From DASXYG01 sp036502625 (lineage in GTDB: Bacteria > Actinomycetota > Actinomycetes > Streptosporangiales > Streptosporangiaceae): 64,000 bases of DNA. Positions 42,564 through 50,229 of this stretch are shown here, in pieces. The stretch covers positions 1 to 64,000 of the forward strand of contig DASXYG010000117.1 of the NCBI GenBank assembly GCA_036502625.1, read 5' to 3'. The stretch's first letter is position 1. The number at the start of each line of letters is the position of its first letter. Position numbers and translations under genes: made by a program. The notes under the pieces were generated by a model that searched no databases, was not told the DNA's origin, and saw only the letters and a list, made by a program, of their open reading frames with translations.

Positions 42564-43160
42564 TCAGCGCGGCGGCACGTTCCAGCTCGCGATGACCGGA
42601 TAGCCGTGCTCGGCGCCAAGGGTGGACACCGTGCCGGTGCCGAGCTGGAACAGCCGGCCGTCCTGCGGCGCGAGGCCGAGCCACCGCGCGGTGAGGATGC
42701 GCAGCACGTGGCCGTGCGCGACCAGCGCGACGTCGCCGTCGGCCAGCGCCGGGCGCACCTCGGCGAGCACGCCGTCGACGCGCGCGCCGACCTGCTCGGC
42801 CGTCTCGCCGGGCAGGCCGTCCGGCGCGGTGCCGGGCTCCACGCCGTCGCGCCAGAGGTACCACCCGGGCCGGTCGCGCTGGATCTCCGGCGTGGTGCGG
42901 CCCTCGTACGCGCCGTAGTCCCACTCCCACAGGCCGGGCGTGACCTCGGCGGGTTCGAGTCCGGCCAGCTCGGCGGTGCGCCGCGCGCGTGCCGCCGGGC
43001 TGACCAGCACCCGGACGATCTTGCGGCCGTCGAGCAGCGGGCGCACGGCCGTCGCCTGCTCCTCACCGCGCGCCGTGAGCGTGACGTCCGTACGTCCGGT
43101 GTGCCGCCCGGTGCGGCTCCACTCGGTCTCGCCATGACGCAAAAGGATCAAGTCCCCCAT
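42564..43160 (-). CDS. Histidine phosphatase (phosphoglycerate-mutase-like)
   Basis: This 198-residue protein has the RHGETEW catalytic motif near the N-terminus, a conserved Arg in LVSPAARARRTAEL, the acidic WEWDYGAYEGRTTPEIQ stretch and the second His in LVAHGHVLRIL. It is of the SixA/PhoE/cofactor-independent mutase superfamily; the substrate is not determined. The start at 43160 begins MGDLILLRHGETEW. It is convergent with the amidase and lies 89 bases after alanine dehydrogenase on the same strand. Confidence 0.87.
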   Translation of the reverse strand: MGDLILLRHGETEWSRTGRHTGRTDVTLTARGEEQATAVRPLLDGRKIVRVLVSPAARARRTAELAGLEPAEVTPGLWEWDYGAYEGRTTPEIQRDRPGWYLWRDGVEPGTAPDGLPGETAEQVGARVDGVLAEVRPALADGDVALVAHGHVLRILTARWLGLAPQDGRLFQLGTGTVSTLGAEHGYPVIASWNVPPR

Positions 43161-43249
43161 GCCCCGGTCCTTCCCAGACGCTCCCGCCATACGCGAACGC
43201 AGGCGCCGTACGGTACCCCCGACCGTACGGCGCCTGTGGAACGCGTGGA

Positions 43250-44362
43250 TCAGATAATGTCCTCGAGCTTGACTGCGGTGGTGCCGTGGGCGTCGGCGAC
43301 CGGCTCGTTGGTGAGCTGGCCGTCGTGGGTGTTCAGGCCGAGGGCCAGGGCGTGGTCGTCGGCCAGGGCGGCGCGCCAGCCCTTGTTCGCCAGCGCGACG
43401 ACGTACGGGAGCGTCACGTTGGTGAGCGCGTACGTCGAGGTGTGCGGCACCGCGCCGGGCATGTTGGCGACGCAGTAGAACACCGAGTCGTGCACCGGGA
43501 ACGTGGGGTCGGCGTGCGTGGTGGGCCGGGAGTCCTCGAAGCAGCCGCCCTGGTCGATGGCGATGTCGACGAGCACCGAGCCGGGCTTCATGCGGGAGAC
43601 GAGCTCGTTGGTGACCAGCCGCGGCGCCTTGGCACCCGGCACGAGCACCGCGCCGATCACCAGGTCGGCGTCCAGCACGGCCTTCTCGAGCTCGTACGCG
43701 TTCGACATGATCGTCGTCAGCCGGCCCTGGTAGATGGCGTCGGCCTGGCGGAGCTTGTCGATGTTCTTGTCCAGCAGCGTGACGTCGGCCTGCATGCCGA
43801 CGGCGATCGCGGCGGCGCTCATACCGGAGACGCCGGCGCCGATGACGACCACCTTCGCCGGGTGCGTGCCGGGCACGCCGCCCATGAGCACACCGCGCCC
43901 GCCGGCCGCGCGCTCCAGGGTGTGCGCGCCGACCTGCGCGGACATCCGCCCGGCGACCTCCGACATCGGGGCGAGCAGCGGCAGCGAGCCGTCGGCCGGC
44001 TGCACGGTCTCGTACGCGATGGCGGTGGTGCGCGCCGCGAGCAGCGCGTCGGTGCACTCACGCGAGGCGGCGAGGTGCAGGTACGTGAAGAGCGTCTGGT
44101 CCGCGCGCAGCCGGTGGTACTCCTCGGCGATCGGCTCCTTGACCTTCAGCAGCAGGTCGCCCTCGGCCCAGACGGCGTCGGCGGAGTCGAGGATCCGCGC
44201 GCCGGCCGCGCGGTATTCGGCGTCGGAGATCGAGGAACCCGCGCCGGCGTCCCGCTCGACGAAAACGTCGTGTCCGTCCTTGGTGAGTTCATTGACTCCC
44301 GCCGGGGTGATCGCCACACGGTACTCGTGGTTCTTCACCTCGCGAGGCACGCCGACCTTCAC
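43250..44362 (-). CDS. ald: Alanine dehydrogenase
   Basis: This 370-residue NAD enzyme interconverts alanine and pyruvate plus ammonia. It has the N-terminal VGVPREVKNHEYRVAITPAGV, catalytic Lys in LLLKVKEP and His in TYLHLAAS, the Rossmann motif VVVIGAGVSGMSAA and the YCVANMPGAVPHTSTYALTN stretch typical of Ald. The GTG at 44362 follows GAGGAGGTG by five bases, which is stronger than any upstream start. The regulator often linked to ald is not present nearby. Confidence 0.94.
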   Translation of the reverse strand: MKVGVPREVKNHEYRVAITPAGVNELTKDGHDVFVERDAGAGSSISDAEYRAAGARILDSADAVWAEGDLLLKVKEPIAEEYHRLRADQTLFTYLHLAASRECTDALLAARTTAIAYETVQPADGSLPLLAPMSEVAGRMSAQVGAHTLERAAGGRGVLMGGVPGTHPAKVVVIGAGVSGMSAAAIAVGMQADVTLLDKNIDKLRQADAIYQGRLTTIMSNAYELEKAVLDADLVIGAVLVPGAKAPRLVTNELVSRMKPGSVLVDIAIDQGGCFEDSRPTTHADPTFPVHDSVFYCVANMPGAVPHTSTYALTNVTLPYVVALANKGWRAALADDHALALGLNTHDGQLTNEPVADAHGTTAVKLEDII

Positions 44363-44464
44363 GGGACACCTCCTCATATGCGCAGCTTGACGCCGTACCG
44401 GATTGGCGCGGCCTCCCCACACGGTGCCGCACGCAATGGGCGCGCGCTACGGGCAGTTCGTCAG

Positions 44465-44483
44465 CAGACCTCGGAATTGTCTG
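44465..44483. promoter_or_regulatory. Inverted repeat in ald intergenic region
   Basis: CAGAC (44465-44469) and GTCTG (44479-44483) form 5-bp arms nine bases apart, between ald and the divergent gene at 44606. It may be a regulator site for either gene, but evidence is limited. Confidence 0.3.
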
Positions 44484-44593
44484 ACACCGTGTAAACGCCG
44501 ACGGCGTAGGCGATCCCGGCGCCGCGCGATGGCCGGAACAGGCCGCGCGGCGCGTCTCGGAACGAGCGTCGTGCGCTGCGCGCTTTGCCGGCG

Positions 44594-44599
44594 TTTAAT
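44594..44599 (+). promoter_or_regulatory. -10 element TTTAAT, leaderless
   Basis: TTTAAT ends six bases before the ATG at 44606. No ribosome binding site is visible, so a leaderless transcript is likely. Confidence 0.5.
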
Positions 44600-44605
44600 A
44601 CAGAC

Positions 44606-45442
44606 ATGTCAGGGCGAAGAGGGTCGCGCTCCTTTGGATGGGGCGCGGGAATCGTCGCCTACACATTGTTCGGCTTATTCACCCTCGGTGTCCTCCTCGG
44701 AGCGCAGCGCCTCGGGCTGCCCGAGCTGGTCGCGGCGCAGTCCAAGTCGACGGTGTGCCGCATCATCGGCTGCGCGAAGCCCGACGGCCCCGTCCAGCCC
44801 GGATCCGGCCTGACACCGGAGGTCCACGCGAAGCCCCAGCCGAAGCCGCCGGGCAACGGCTGGTCCGGCGTCGGCCAGGATCCCCGCAACGTCACCCGTG
44901 TCCCGTGGCCGTGGCTGCTCGGCGGCGCCGGCGTCCTCGTGCTGATCTGGTTCGACGTACCGTCGCGGCTGTTCGGCCGCAAGAACGCCTCGCCCGCGCA
45001 GTTCCGCAGGGAACGGGAGACGCTGGCCGCGCGGAAGGCCGCGGAGAACGCCGTGCCGCCGCCCGCCGAGGTCGTGATCGCCGCGATCGACCCGGGCCTG
45101 GCGTCCAAGGGCATGCGGCTGGCCGTACGCGACTGCCTGGTGACGCTGCGCGCGGGTGACGGGCGGGAGATCGCGCTTGACAAGACGTTCGCCGGCACCT
45201 CCGACCGAGCGTTCCAGCAGGCCGCGCGGCTGATCAGGCGGCGCCTCAAGGACCCCGGGTTCGTGGCCGCGCTCGTCGCGGAGACCCGCCGCGGCGCCGC
45301 GTACCTCGACGCGAACCCGCGGCTCGCCGGCGCGGAGCGGCGCCAGGCCGAGCTGCGGGCGCTGGCGCGGGCGCTGTCCGGTCCGACGGGCGGGGAGCTG
45401 TCCGGGCCGCTGGCGGAGGCGGGGCATGGATCACCTGGTTGA
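44606..45442 (+). CDS. Two-helix membrane protein, function unknown
   Basis: This 278-residue protein has a first membrane helix (about residues 12-35), a Lys/Pro-rich stretch (AKPQPKPPGNG), a second helix (about 103-120) and a soluble C-terminal part rich in Arg and Ala that may be alpha-helical. Cys residues in CRIIGC sit between the helices. I do not recognise the family. It overlaps the next gene by 17 bases, so the two are probably translated together. Confidence 0.65.
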   Translation: MSGRRGSRSFGWGAGIVAYTLFGLFTLGVLLGAQRLGLPELVAAQSKSTVCRIIGCAKPDGPVQPGSGLTPEVHAKPQPKPPGNGWSGVGQDPRNVTRVPWPWLLGGAGVLVLIWFDVPSRLFGRKNASPAQFRRERETLAARKAAENAVPPPAEVVIAAIDPGLASKGMRLAVRDCLVTLRAGDGREIALDKTFAGTSDRAFQQAARLIRRRLKDPGFVAALVAETRRGAAYLDANPRLAGAERRQAELRALARALSGPTGGELSGPLAEAGHGSPG

Positions 45443-45911
45443 GCTGTGCCGCGAGGGGCGGATCGGGGGCGTGGGCATGGGCGTGCCCGAGGCCACCGCG
45501 CGCGCCGTGCTGGGCCGCCCCGACGACGAGTCCGTGTCGTACGACCCGCACGTGCTCGTCTACGGCGGCGTCGAGCTGGCCTTCGCCGACGGCGAGCTGG
45601 AGATGATCACGCTCGGGTTCGGCCACCTCCTGGAGGACCTCCCGGCGGCGCTGCCCGGCGTGATCCCGCGCATCTGGGGCGAGGGCGACCGGGAGACGGT
45701 GCTCGCGACGCTGTCCGGGCGCGGCGTCGCGCTCACCGCGCACCCCCATCCGGGCGACGGCGTCCACGACTACACCGCGACGACCGCGATGGGCGACGTC
45801 GTCAACGTGCTGTTCACCGGCGACCGGCTGAGCGGTGTGGCGTGCTCGCGCGCCGAGCGCGCGGCGCCGCGCATCCTGTTCCTGCCCGCGCCGGCCACCC
45901 GCCCCCGGTGA
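45426..45911 (+). CDS. Hypothetical soluble protein
   Basis: This 161-residue protein lacks a signal peptide or membrane helix and looks like a soluble alpha/beta domain (GVGMGVPEATARAVLG, HVLVYGGVELAFADGELEMITLGFGH). I do not recognise a family. It starts inside the end of the membrane-protein gene, a 17-base overlap, and its stop touches the convergent allantoicase stop. Shared transcription with the upstream gene is likely, and the two may interact. Confidence 0.6.
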   Translation: MDHLVELCREGRIGGVGMGVPEATARAVLGRPDDESVSYDPHVLVYGGVELAFADGELEMITLGFGHLLEDLPAALPGVIPRIWGEGDRETVLATLSGRGVALTAHPHPGDGVHDYTATTAMGDVVNVLFTGDRLSGVACSRAERAAPRILFLPAPATRPR

Positions 45912-46955
45912 TCACCCGGCCAGGGCGCGCCAGCGCGCGCCGACCGCAGCCGCGCCGTCCGGCGTGAGGTCGCCGAACAACCGCAGCCTGGCCACGCCGC
46001 CGTCGGGGAAGATGTCCAGCCGTACGTGCGTCACCGGCGGCGCGTCCGTGCCGTCCACGCGGAACCGGTGGCGGGTGTCCGGGCGCAGGGGCGTGCGGGG
46101 GAGCAGCGGGGTCCACGCGGCCGGGTCCTCGGGCGGTTCCGCGCCGGGCGCGGCGCGGAAGCCGAGGAGCGCGGCCTCGCCGGGGCTGTTGCCCTTGAAG
46201 TGGCGGGTGTCGAGGTCGACGACCCGGACGACGCCCTCGGCGGCCAGCGCGATCGTCACCCAGTCGTTGCCGGCGCCGCGCCGCCGCCGCGTCTCCCAGC
46301 CCTCGCCCATCACCTGCGCGAGGCCGGGCAGCAGCAGGTTGCCCGGCGCGCCGAAGAACCGGTCGCTGCACCCGGTGATCCGCCCGCCGTTCTCCATGGC
46401 GGCCAGGTCGAGCGGCATCCCGGCCAGCATCGCCGGGTCGGGTACGGGCTCGCCGTGGGCGCGCAGCCGGGCCACGCCGCCGTCCGGGTGGATGGTCAGC
46501 CGCAGATGGGTGGCGTAGCGCGCGTCGGACACCGGGAACTCGTGGCGGTCGCCGCCGGTCAGCGGCGACCGCGGCACGATCGTCGTCCATTCGGCGCCGC
46601 CGAGCGCGGCGGCGTCCGGGTAGCCGGGTGCGTGGCACGCCTCGACCGCGCACGACTCGGGGAAGTTGCCGAGGAAGTGCGCGGTGTCCACCACGACCGC
46701 GCGCACCACGCCGGGCACCCCGAGCCTGACCAGCGCCCAGTCGTCGCCGGGCGTGCGCCGCCTGCGCGTCTCCCAGCCGTCGTACACCTGCCCCTTGGGC
46801 CCGAAGGTGTACGGCTGGTGCGCCGACTCACCCGGCTTCAACAGGTTGTCGACCTCGGCGAAGAACTCGTCGCTGCACGCGACCACGGTGCCGCCGACGG
46901 CGTGTGAGGCGAGGTCGGGCAGGGCGAGGGCGGGGGTCTCGGGTGCGGTGGTCAC
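45912..46955 (-). CDS. alc: Allantoicase
   Basis: This 347-residue enzyme hydrolyses allantoate to ureidoglycolate and urea. It is built of two repeats with matching motifs: VVACSDEFFAEVDNLL and ITGCSDRFFGAPGNLL; YDGWETRRRR and GEGWETRRRR; and RLTIHPDGGVARLR and RLDIFPDGGVARLR. These repeats are the hallmark of allantoicase. The GTG at 46955 overlaps the allantoinase stop by four bases. It is the last gene of the purine cluster. Confidence 0.93.
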   Translation of the reverse strand: MTTAPETPALALPDLASHAVGGTVVACSDEFFAEVDNLLKPGESAHQPYTFGPKGQVYDGWETRRRRTPGDDWALVRLGVPGVVRAVVVDTAHFLGNFPESCAVEACHAPGYPDAAALGGAEWTTIVPRSPLTGGDRHEFPVSDARYATHLRLTIHPDGGVARLRAHGEPVPDPAMLAGMPLDLAAMENGGRITGCSDRFFGAPGNLLLPGLAQVMGEGWETRRRRGAGNDWVTIALAAEGVVRVVDLDTRHFKGNSPGEAALLGFRAAPGAEPPEDPAAWTPLLPRTPLRPDTRHRFRVDGTDAPPVTHVRLDIFPDGGVARLRLFGDLTPDGAAAVGARWRALAG

Positions 46956-48286
46956 GCGTCCTCCCGGGTGAGCAGTCGGCCGTGCGGGGTGTCGGGGTCG
47001 ATGGGGGTGCCGCGCAGCCAGGTGGTGCGTACGGCGCCGCGCAGGGTGCGGCCGGTGTACGGGGTGACGGGGTTGCGGTGTTCGAGCGCCTCGGGGTCGA
47101 CGGTGAACCTGGCGTCGGGGTCGAAGGCGACGAGGTCGGCGTCGTTGCCCGCGGCGATGGCGCCCTTGCGGGACATGCCGACGAGGGCGGCCGGGCCGCG
47201 CGCCATCCACGCGGCCACGTCGGACAGGCCGAAGCCGTGGCGGGACGCGGCGGTCCACACGACGGACAGGCCGAGCTGCAGCGACGCGACGCCGCCCCAC
47301 GCGGTGGCGAAGTCGGCGGACGCCTTGAGGTCCGGTGTGCACGGTGAGTGGTCCGACACCACGCAGTCGATCTCCCCGGCGGCCAGGCCCCGCCACAGCG
47401 CGGCCCGGTTCGCCGCGTTGCGGATCGGCGGGCAGCACTTGAACGCGGTGGCGCCGTCCGGCACCTCCTCGGCGGCGAAGAACAGGTAGTGCGGGCAGGT
47501 CTCCACGGTGACCGGCAGGCCGCCGCCCTTGGCCGCGGCCAGGATCGGCAGGCACTCGGCCGCCGAGAGGTGCACGATGTGCGTACGCGCGCCGGTGGCG
47601 CGGGTCGCGCCGATCACCCGCTCGATGGCGCGGCGCTCGGAGATCCGCGGCCGGGACGCCTCGAACGCGGCGTGGCCGGTGCTGCCGGGCGGCAGCGGTG
47701 ACAGCTCGCCGTCGTCCTCCGCGTGGACGACCATGAGCGACCCGAGCGGCGCCAGCGCGGTGAGCGCGCGGCGCAGCGCGGCGTCGTCCAGCGGCGGGAA
47801 CTCCGCGACGCCGGAGTCGGACAGGAAGCACTTGAACCCGAACACCCCGGCGGCGTGCAGCCGTTCGAGCTCGGTGGTGTCCGCGCCGGTGTTGGCGGGC
47901 ACCGCGCCGCCCCAGAACCCGACGTCCACCGCGCACTGGCCGTACGCCGCCGCGCGCTTCTCCTCCAGCGCCGCGACCGTGGTGGTCGGCGGCAGGGAGT
48001 TCAGCGGCATGTCCACGATCGTGGTGACGCCGCCGGCCGCGGCCGCGCGCGTCGCGGTCGCGAACCCCTCCCACTCGGTGCGGCCCGGCTCGTTGACGTG
48101 GACGTGCGTGTCGACGAGCCCGGGGAGCAGCGCCAGCGTGCCCAGGTCGGTGCGCTCAGTGGCCTCCATGCCCGTGTCGTACGGCAGCACGCCGGTGATC
48201 CGCCCGTCGCGCACCGCCACCGCCGCCGGACGCGTGCCGTACGGCGTGACCACGCGGGTCGAACGGATCACCAGATCGTGCATCAC
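46952..48286 (-). CDS. allB: Allantoinase
   Basis: This 444-residue cyclic amidohydrolase opens allantoin to allantoate. It has the metal-binding VDTHVHVNEPGRTEWEGF motif, MPLNSLPPTTT, further His in HIVHLSAAE and the TVETCPHYL motif, and DHSPC near the C-terminus. The frame starts with GTG at 48286 just after the preceding stop, with AAAGG seven bases upstream; an ATG at 48283 is the alternative. It overlaps the allantoicase gene. Confidence 0.93.
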   Translation of the reverse strand: MMHDLVIRSTRVVTPYGTRPAAVAVRDGRITGVLPYDTGMEATERTDLGTLALLPGLVDTHVHVNEPGRTEWEGFATATRAAAAGGVTTIVDMPLNSLPPTTTVAALEEKRAAAYGQCAVDVGFWGGAVPANTGADTTELERLHAAGVFGFKCFLSDSGVAEFPPLDDAALRRALTALAPLGSLMVVHAEDDGELSPLPPGSTGHAAFEASRPRISERRAIERVIGATRATGARTHIVHLSAAECLPILAAAKGGGLPVTVETCPHYLFFAAEEVPDGATAFKCCPPIRNAANRAALWRGLAAGEIDCVVSDHSPCTPDLKASADFATAWGGVASLQLGLSVVWTAASRHGFGLSDVAAWMARGPAALVGMSRKGAIAAGNDADLVAFDPDARFTVDPEALEHRNPVTPYTGRTLRGAVRTTWLRGTPIDPDTPHGRLLTREDA

Positions 48287-49741
48287 TCACGCACCTTTGA
48301 CACCGAGCAGTCCCTCGACCGCGCTGATCGCGAAGTACACCACGAATACCAGCGACAGCGCCCAGACGAGCCAGCCCGGCTCGCGCCACTTGCCGCGCGC
48401 GACCTTGATGACGGTGTACGCGATCAGGCCGGCGCCGACGCCCACGCTGATCGAGTACGTGAACGGCATCAGCATGACCATCAGGAACGCCGGGATGTAG
48501 ATCTCCGGGTCCTGCCAGTCGATGTGCTTGGCGTGCGTCATCATCAGCGCGCCGATCAGCACGAGCGCGGGCGCGGCGGCCTGCTGCGGCACCACCTTCA
48601 CCAGCGGCGAGAAGAACAGCATGAGGCCGAGCAGACCGCCGGTGACCAGGCTGGCCACGCCGGTGCGCGCGCCCTCGCCGACGCCCGCGGTCGACTCGAT
48701 GAACACGGTGTTCGCGGACGCGCCCGAGGTGCCGCCGATCACCGCGCCCGCGCCGTCGACGAACAGCGCCCGCCCGATGCGCGGCATGCGGCCCTTGTCG
48801 TCGACGAGCCCGGCCTCGCCCGAGACGCCGATGATCGTGCCCATGGCGTCGAAGAACCCGGCGAGCACCAGCGTGAACAGCAGCACGAGGGACGTCGCGA
48901 CGCCGGCGCGGGCGAACCCGCCGAACAGGTCGATGTGGCCGAACAGCCCGAAGTCGGGCAGCGCGACGACGGCGTGCGGCAGCCGCGGGGTGATCAGCCC
49001 CCAGCCCGTCGGGTGGCCCACCGCCTCGACGACCACCGCGAGGACGGTGGCGGCGATGATGCTGATCAGGATCGCGCCCGGCACCTGCCGCGCGTACAGC
49101 GCCATCATCAGCAGCAGGCCCGCGCAGAACACCACGATCGGCCAGCCGGTGAGGTGGCCGGTGAGGCCGAGCTGCAGCGGCGTCGAGCCGACCGCGGGCT
49201 TGCTCACGAACCCGGCGTCGACCAGGCCGATCAGCGCGACGAACGCGCCGATGCCCACGATGATCGCGTGCTTGAGCGGCAGCGGGATCGCGTTCATGAT
49301 CGTCTCGCGCAGCCCGGTGACGACCAGCACGATGATCACCAGGCCCTCGATGACGATGAACCCCATCGCCTGCGGCCACGTCATCGCCGGCGCCACCTGC
49401 ACCGACACCACCGCGCTCACGCTCAGCCCGGCGGCCAGCGCCAGCGGCACCCGGCCGACCAGCGCCATCAGCACGGTCGTCACGCATCCGGACAGCGCCG
49501 TCGCCGTGGTGAGCTGCGCCGAGTTCAGGTGCACGTGGTTCACGTCCGCGGCGCCGCCCAGGATGATCGGGTTCAGCAGCACGATGTAGGCCATCGCGAA
49601 GAACGTGGTCAGGCCGCCGCGCGTCTCCGCGCCGAGCGTCGAGCCGCGCGCGCTGATCTCGAAGTAGCGGTCGAAGGCGCCCGTACGCGGCCTTCCGGTG
49701 TCCGCCGGCGTTCGCGGCGCGGACGTGCGCGGGCGGGCCAT
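48287..49741 (-). CDS. NCS2 purine permease, AzgA-like
   Basis: This 484-residue membrane protein has twelve or more helices and AzgA/PbuG-type signatures: RGGLTTFFAMAYIVLLNPIIL, GSGA-like GTSGASANTVFIESTAGVGEG and DAMGTIIGV. AzgA-type members carry guanine, hypoxanthine or adenine, which fits the neighbouring guanine deaminase. It overlaps that gene by ATGA on the minus strand. It is the second permease in the cluster; the other (55338-56690) is of the xanthine/urate type. Confidence 0.88.
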   Translation of the reverse strand: MARPRTSAPRTPADTGRPRTGAFDRYFEISARGSTLGAETRGGLTTFFAMAYIVLLNPIILGGAADVNHVHLNSAQLTTATALSGCVTTVLMALVGRVPLALAAGLSVSAVVSVQVAPAMTWPQAMGFIVIEGLVIIVLVVTGLRETIMNAIPLPLKHAIIVGIGAFVALIGLVDAGFVSKPAVGSTPLQLGLTGHLTGWPIVVFCAGLLLMMALYARQVPGAILISIIAATVLAVVVEAVGHPTGWGLITPRLPHAVVALPDFGLFGHIDLFGGFARAGVATSLVLLFTLVLAGFFDAMGTIIGVSGEAGLVDDKGRMPRIGRALFVDGAGAVIGGTSGASANTVFIESTAGVGEGARTGVASLVTGGLLGLMLFFSPLVKVVPQQAAAPALVLIGALMMTHAKHIDWQDPEIYIPAFLMVMLMPFTYSISVGVGAGLIAYTVIKVARGKWREPGWLVWALSLVFVVYFAISAVEGLLGVKGA

Positions 49742-50229
49742 CAGTACGCCACCCGGTCCGGCTTGGCCAGCCAGGAGTCGAACGGCCGGGTCCGGTCGGC
49801 GGCGTCGACCCGCTCCACGGACACCGGCCACATCTCGCGCGGCCGGGCCATGAGGTCGTAGAACGCGCGGTCGTCGAAGCCGGCGCGCGCGGCGTCGTCG
49901 CGGTCGGCGGCGTACACGATGCGGTCGACGCGCGCCCACAGCGCGGACGTCAGGCACATCGGGCACGGCTCACACGACGTGACCAGCGTGCAGCCGGTGA
50001 GCGCGAACCGGCCGAGCGCGCGGCACGCGCCGCGGATGGCGGTGACCTCGGCGTGCGCGGTCGGGTCGAGATCGGCGGTCACCCGGTTGAGCCCGGTCGA
50101 CACCGTACGGCCGTCGTGGACGACGAGCGCGCCGAACGGCCCGCCGCCCGCCGCCACGTTGCGGTCGGCGAGGCGGAGCGCCTCCGCGATCCAGTCGCCG
50201 ATCCCCGGTGCCTGCTCGCGTACCGTCAT
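49741..50229 (-). CDS. guaD: Guanine deaminase (CDA superfamily)
   Basis: This 162-residue enzyme of the cytidine-deaminase fold has the zinc and catalytic motif THAEVTAIRGA and the second zinc motif CEPCPMCLTSAL. The length, context and the late DDAARAGFDDRAFYDLMA segment match B. subtilis-type guanine deaminases, which make xanthine from guanine. A tRNA adenosine deaminase is less likely in this operon. The ATG at 50229 overlaps the upstream stop by four bases. Confidence 0.85.
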   Translation of the reverse strand: MTVREQAPGIGDWIAEALRLADRNVAAGGGPFGALVVHDGRTVSTGLNRVTADLDPTAHAEVTAIRGACRALGRFALTGCTLVTSCEPCPMCLTSALWARVDRIVYAADRDDAARAGFDDRAFYDLMARPREMWPVSVERVDAADRTRPFDSWLAKPDRVAY

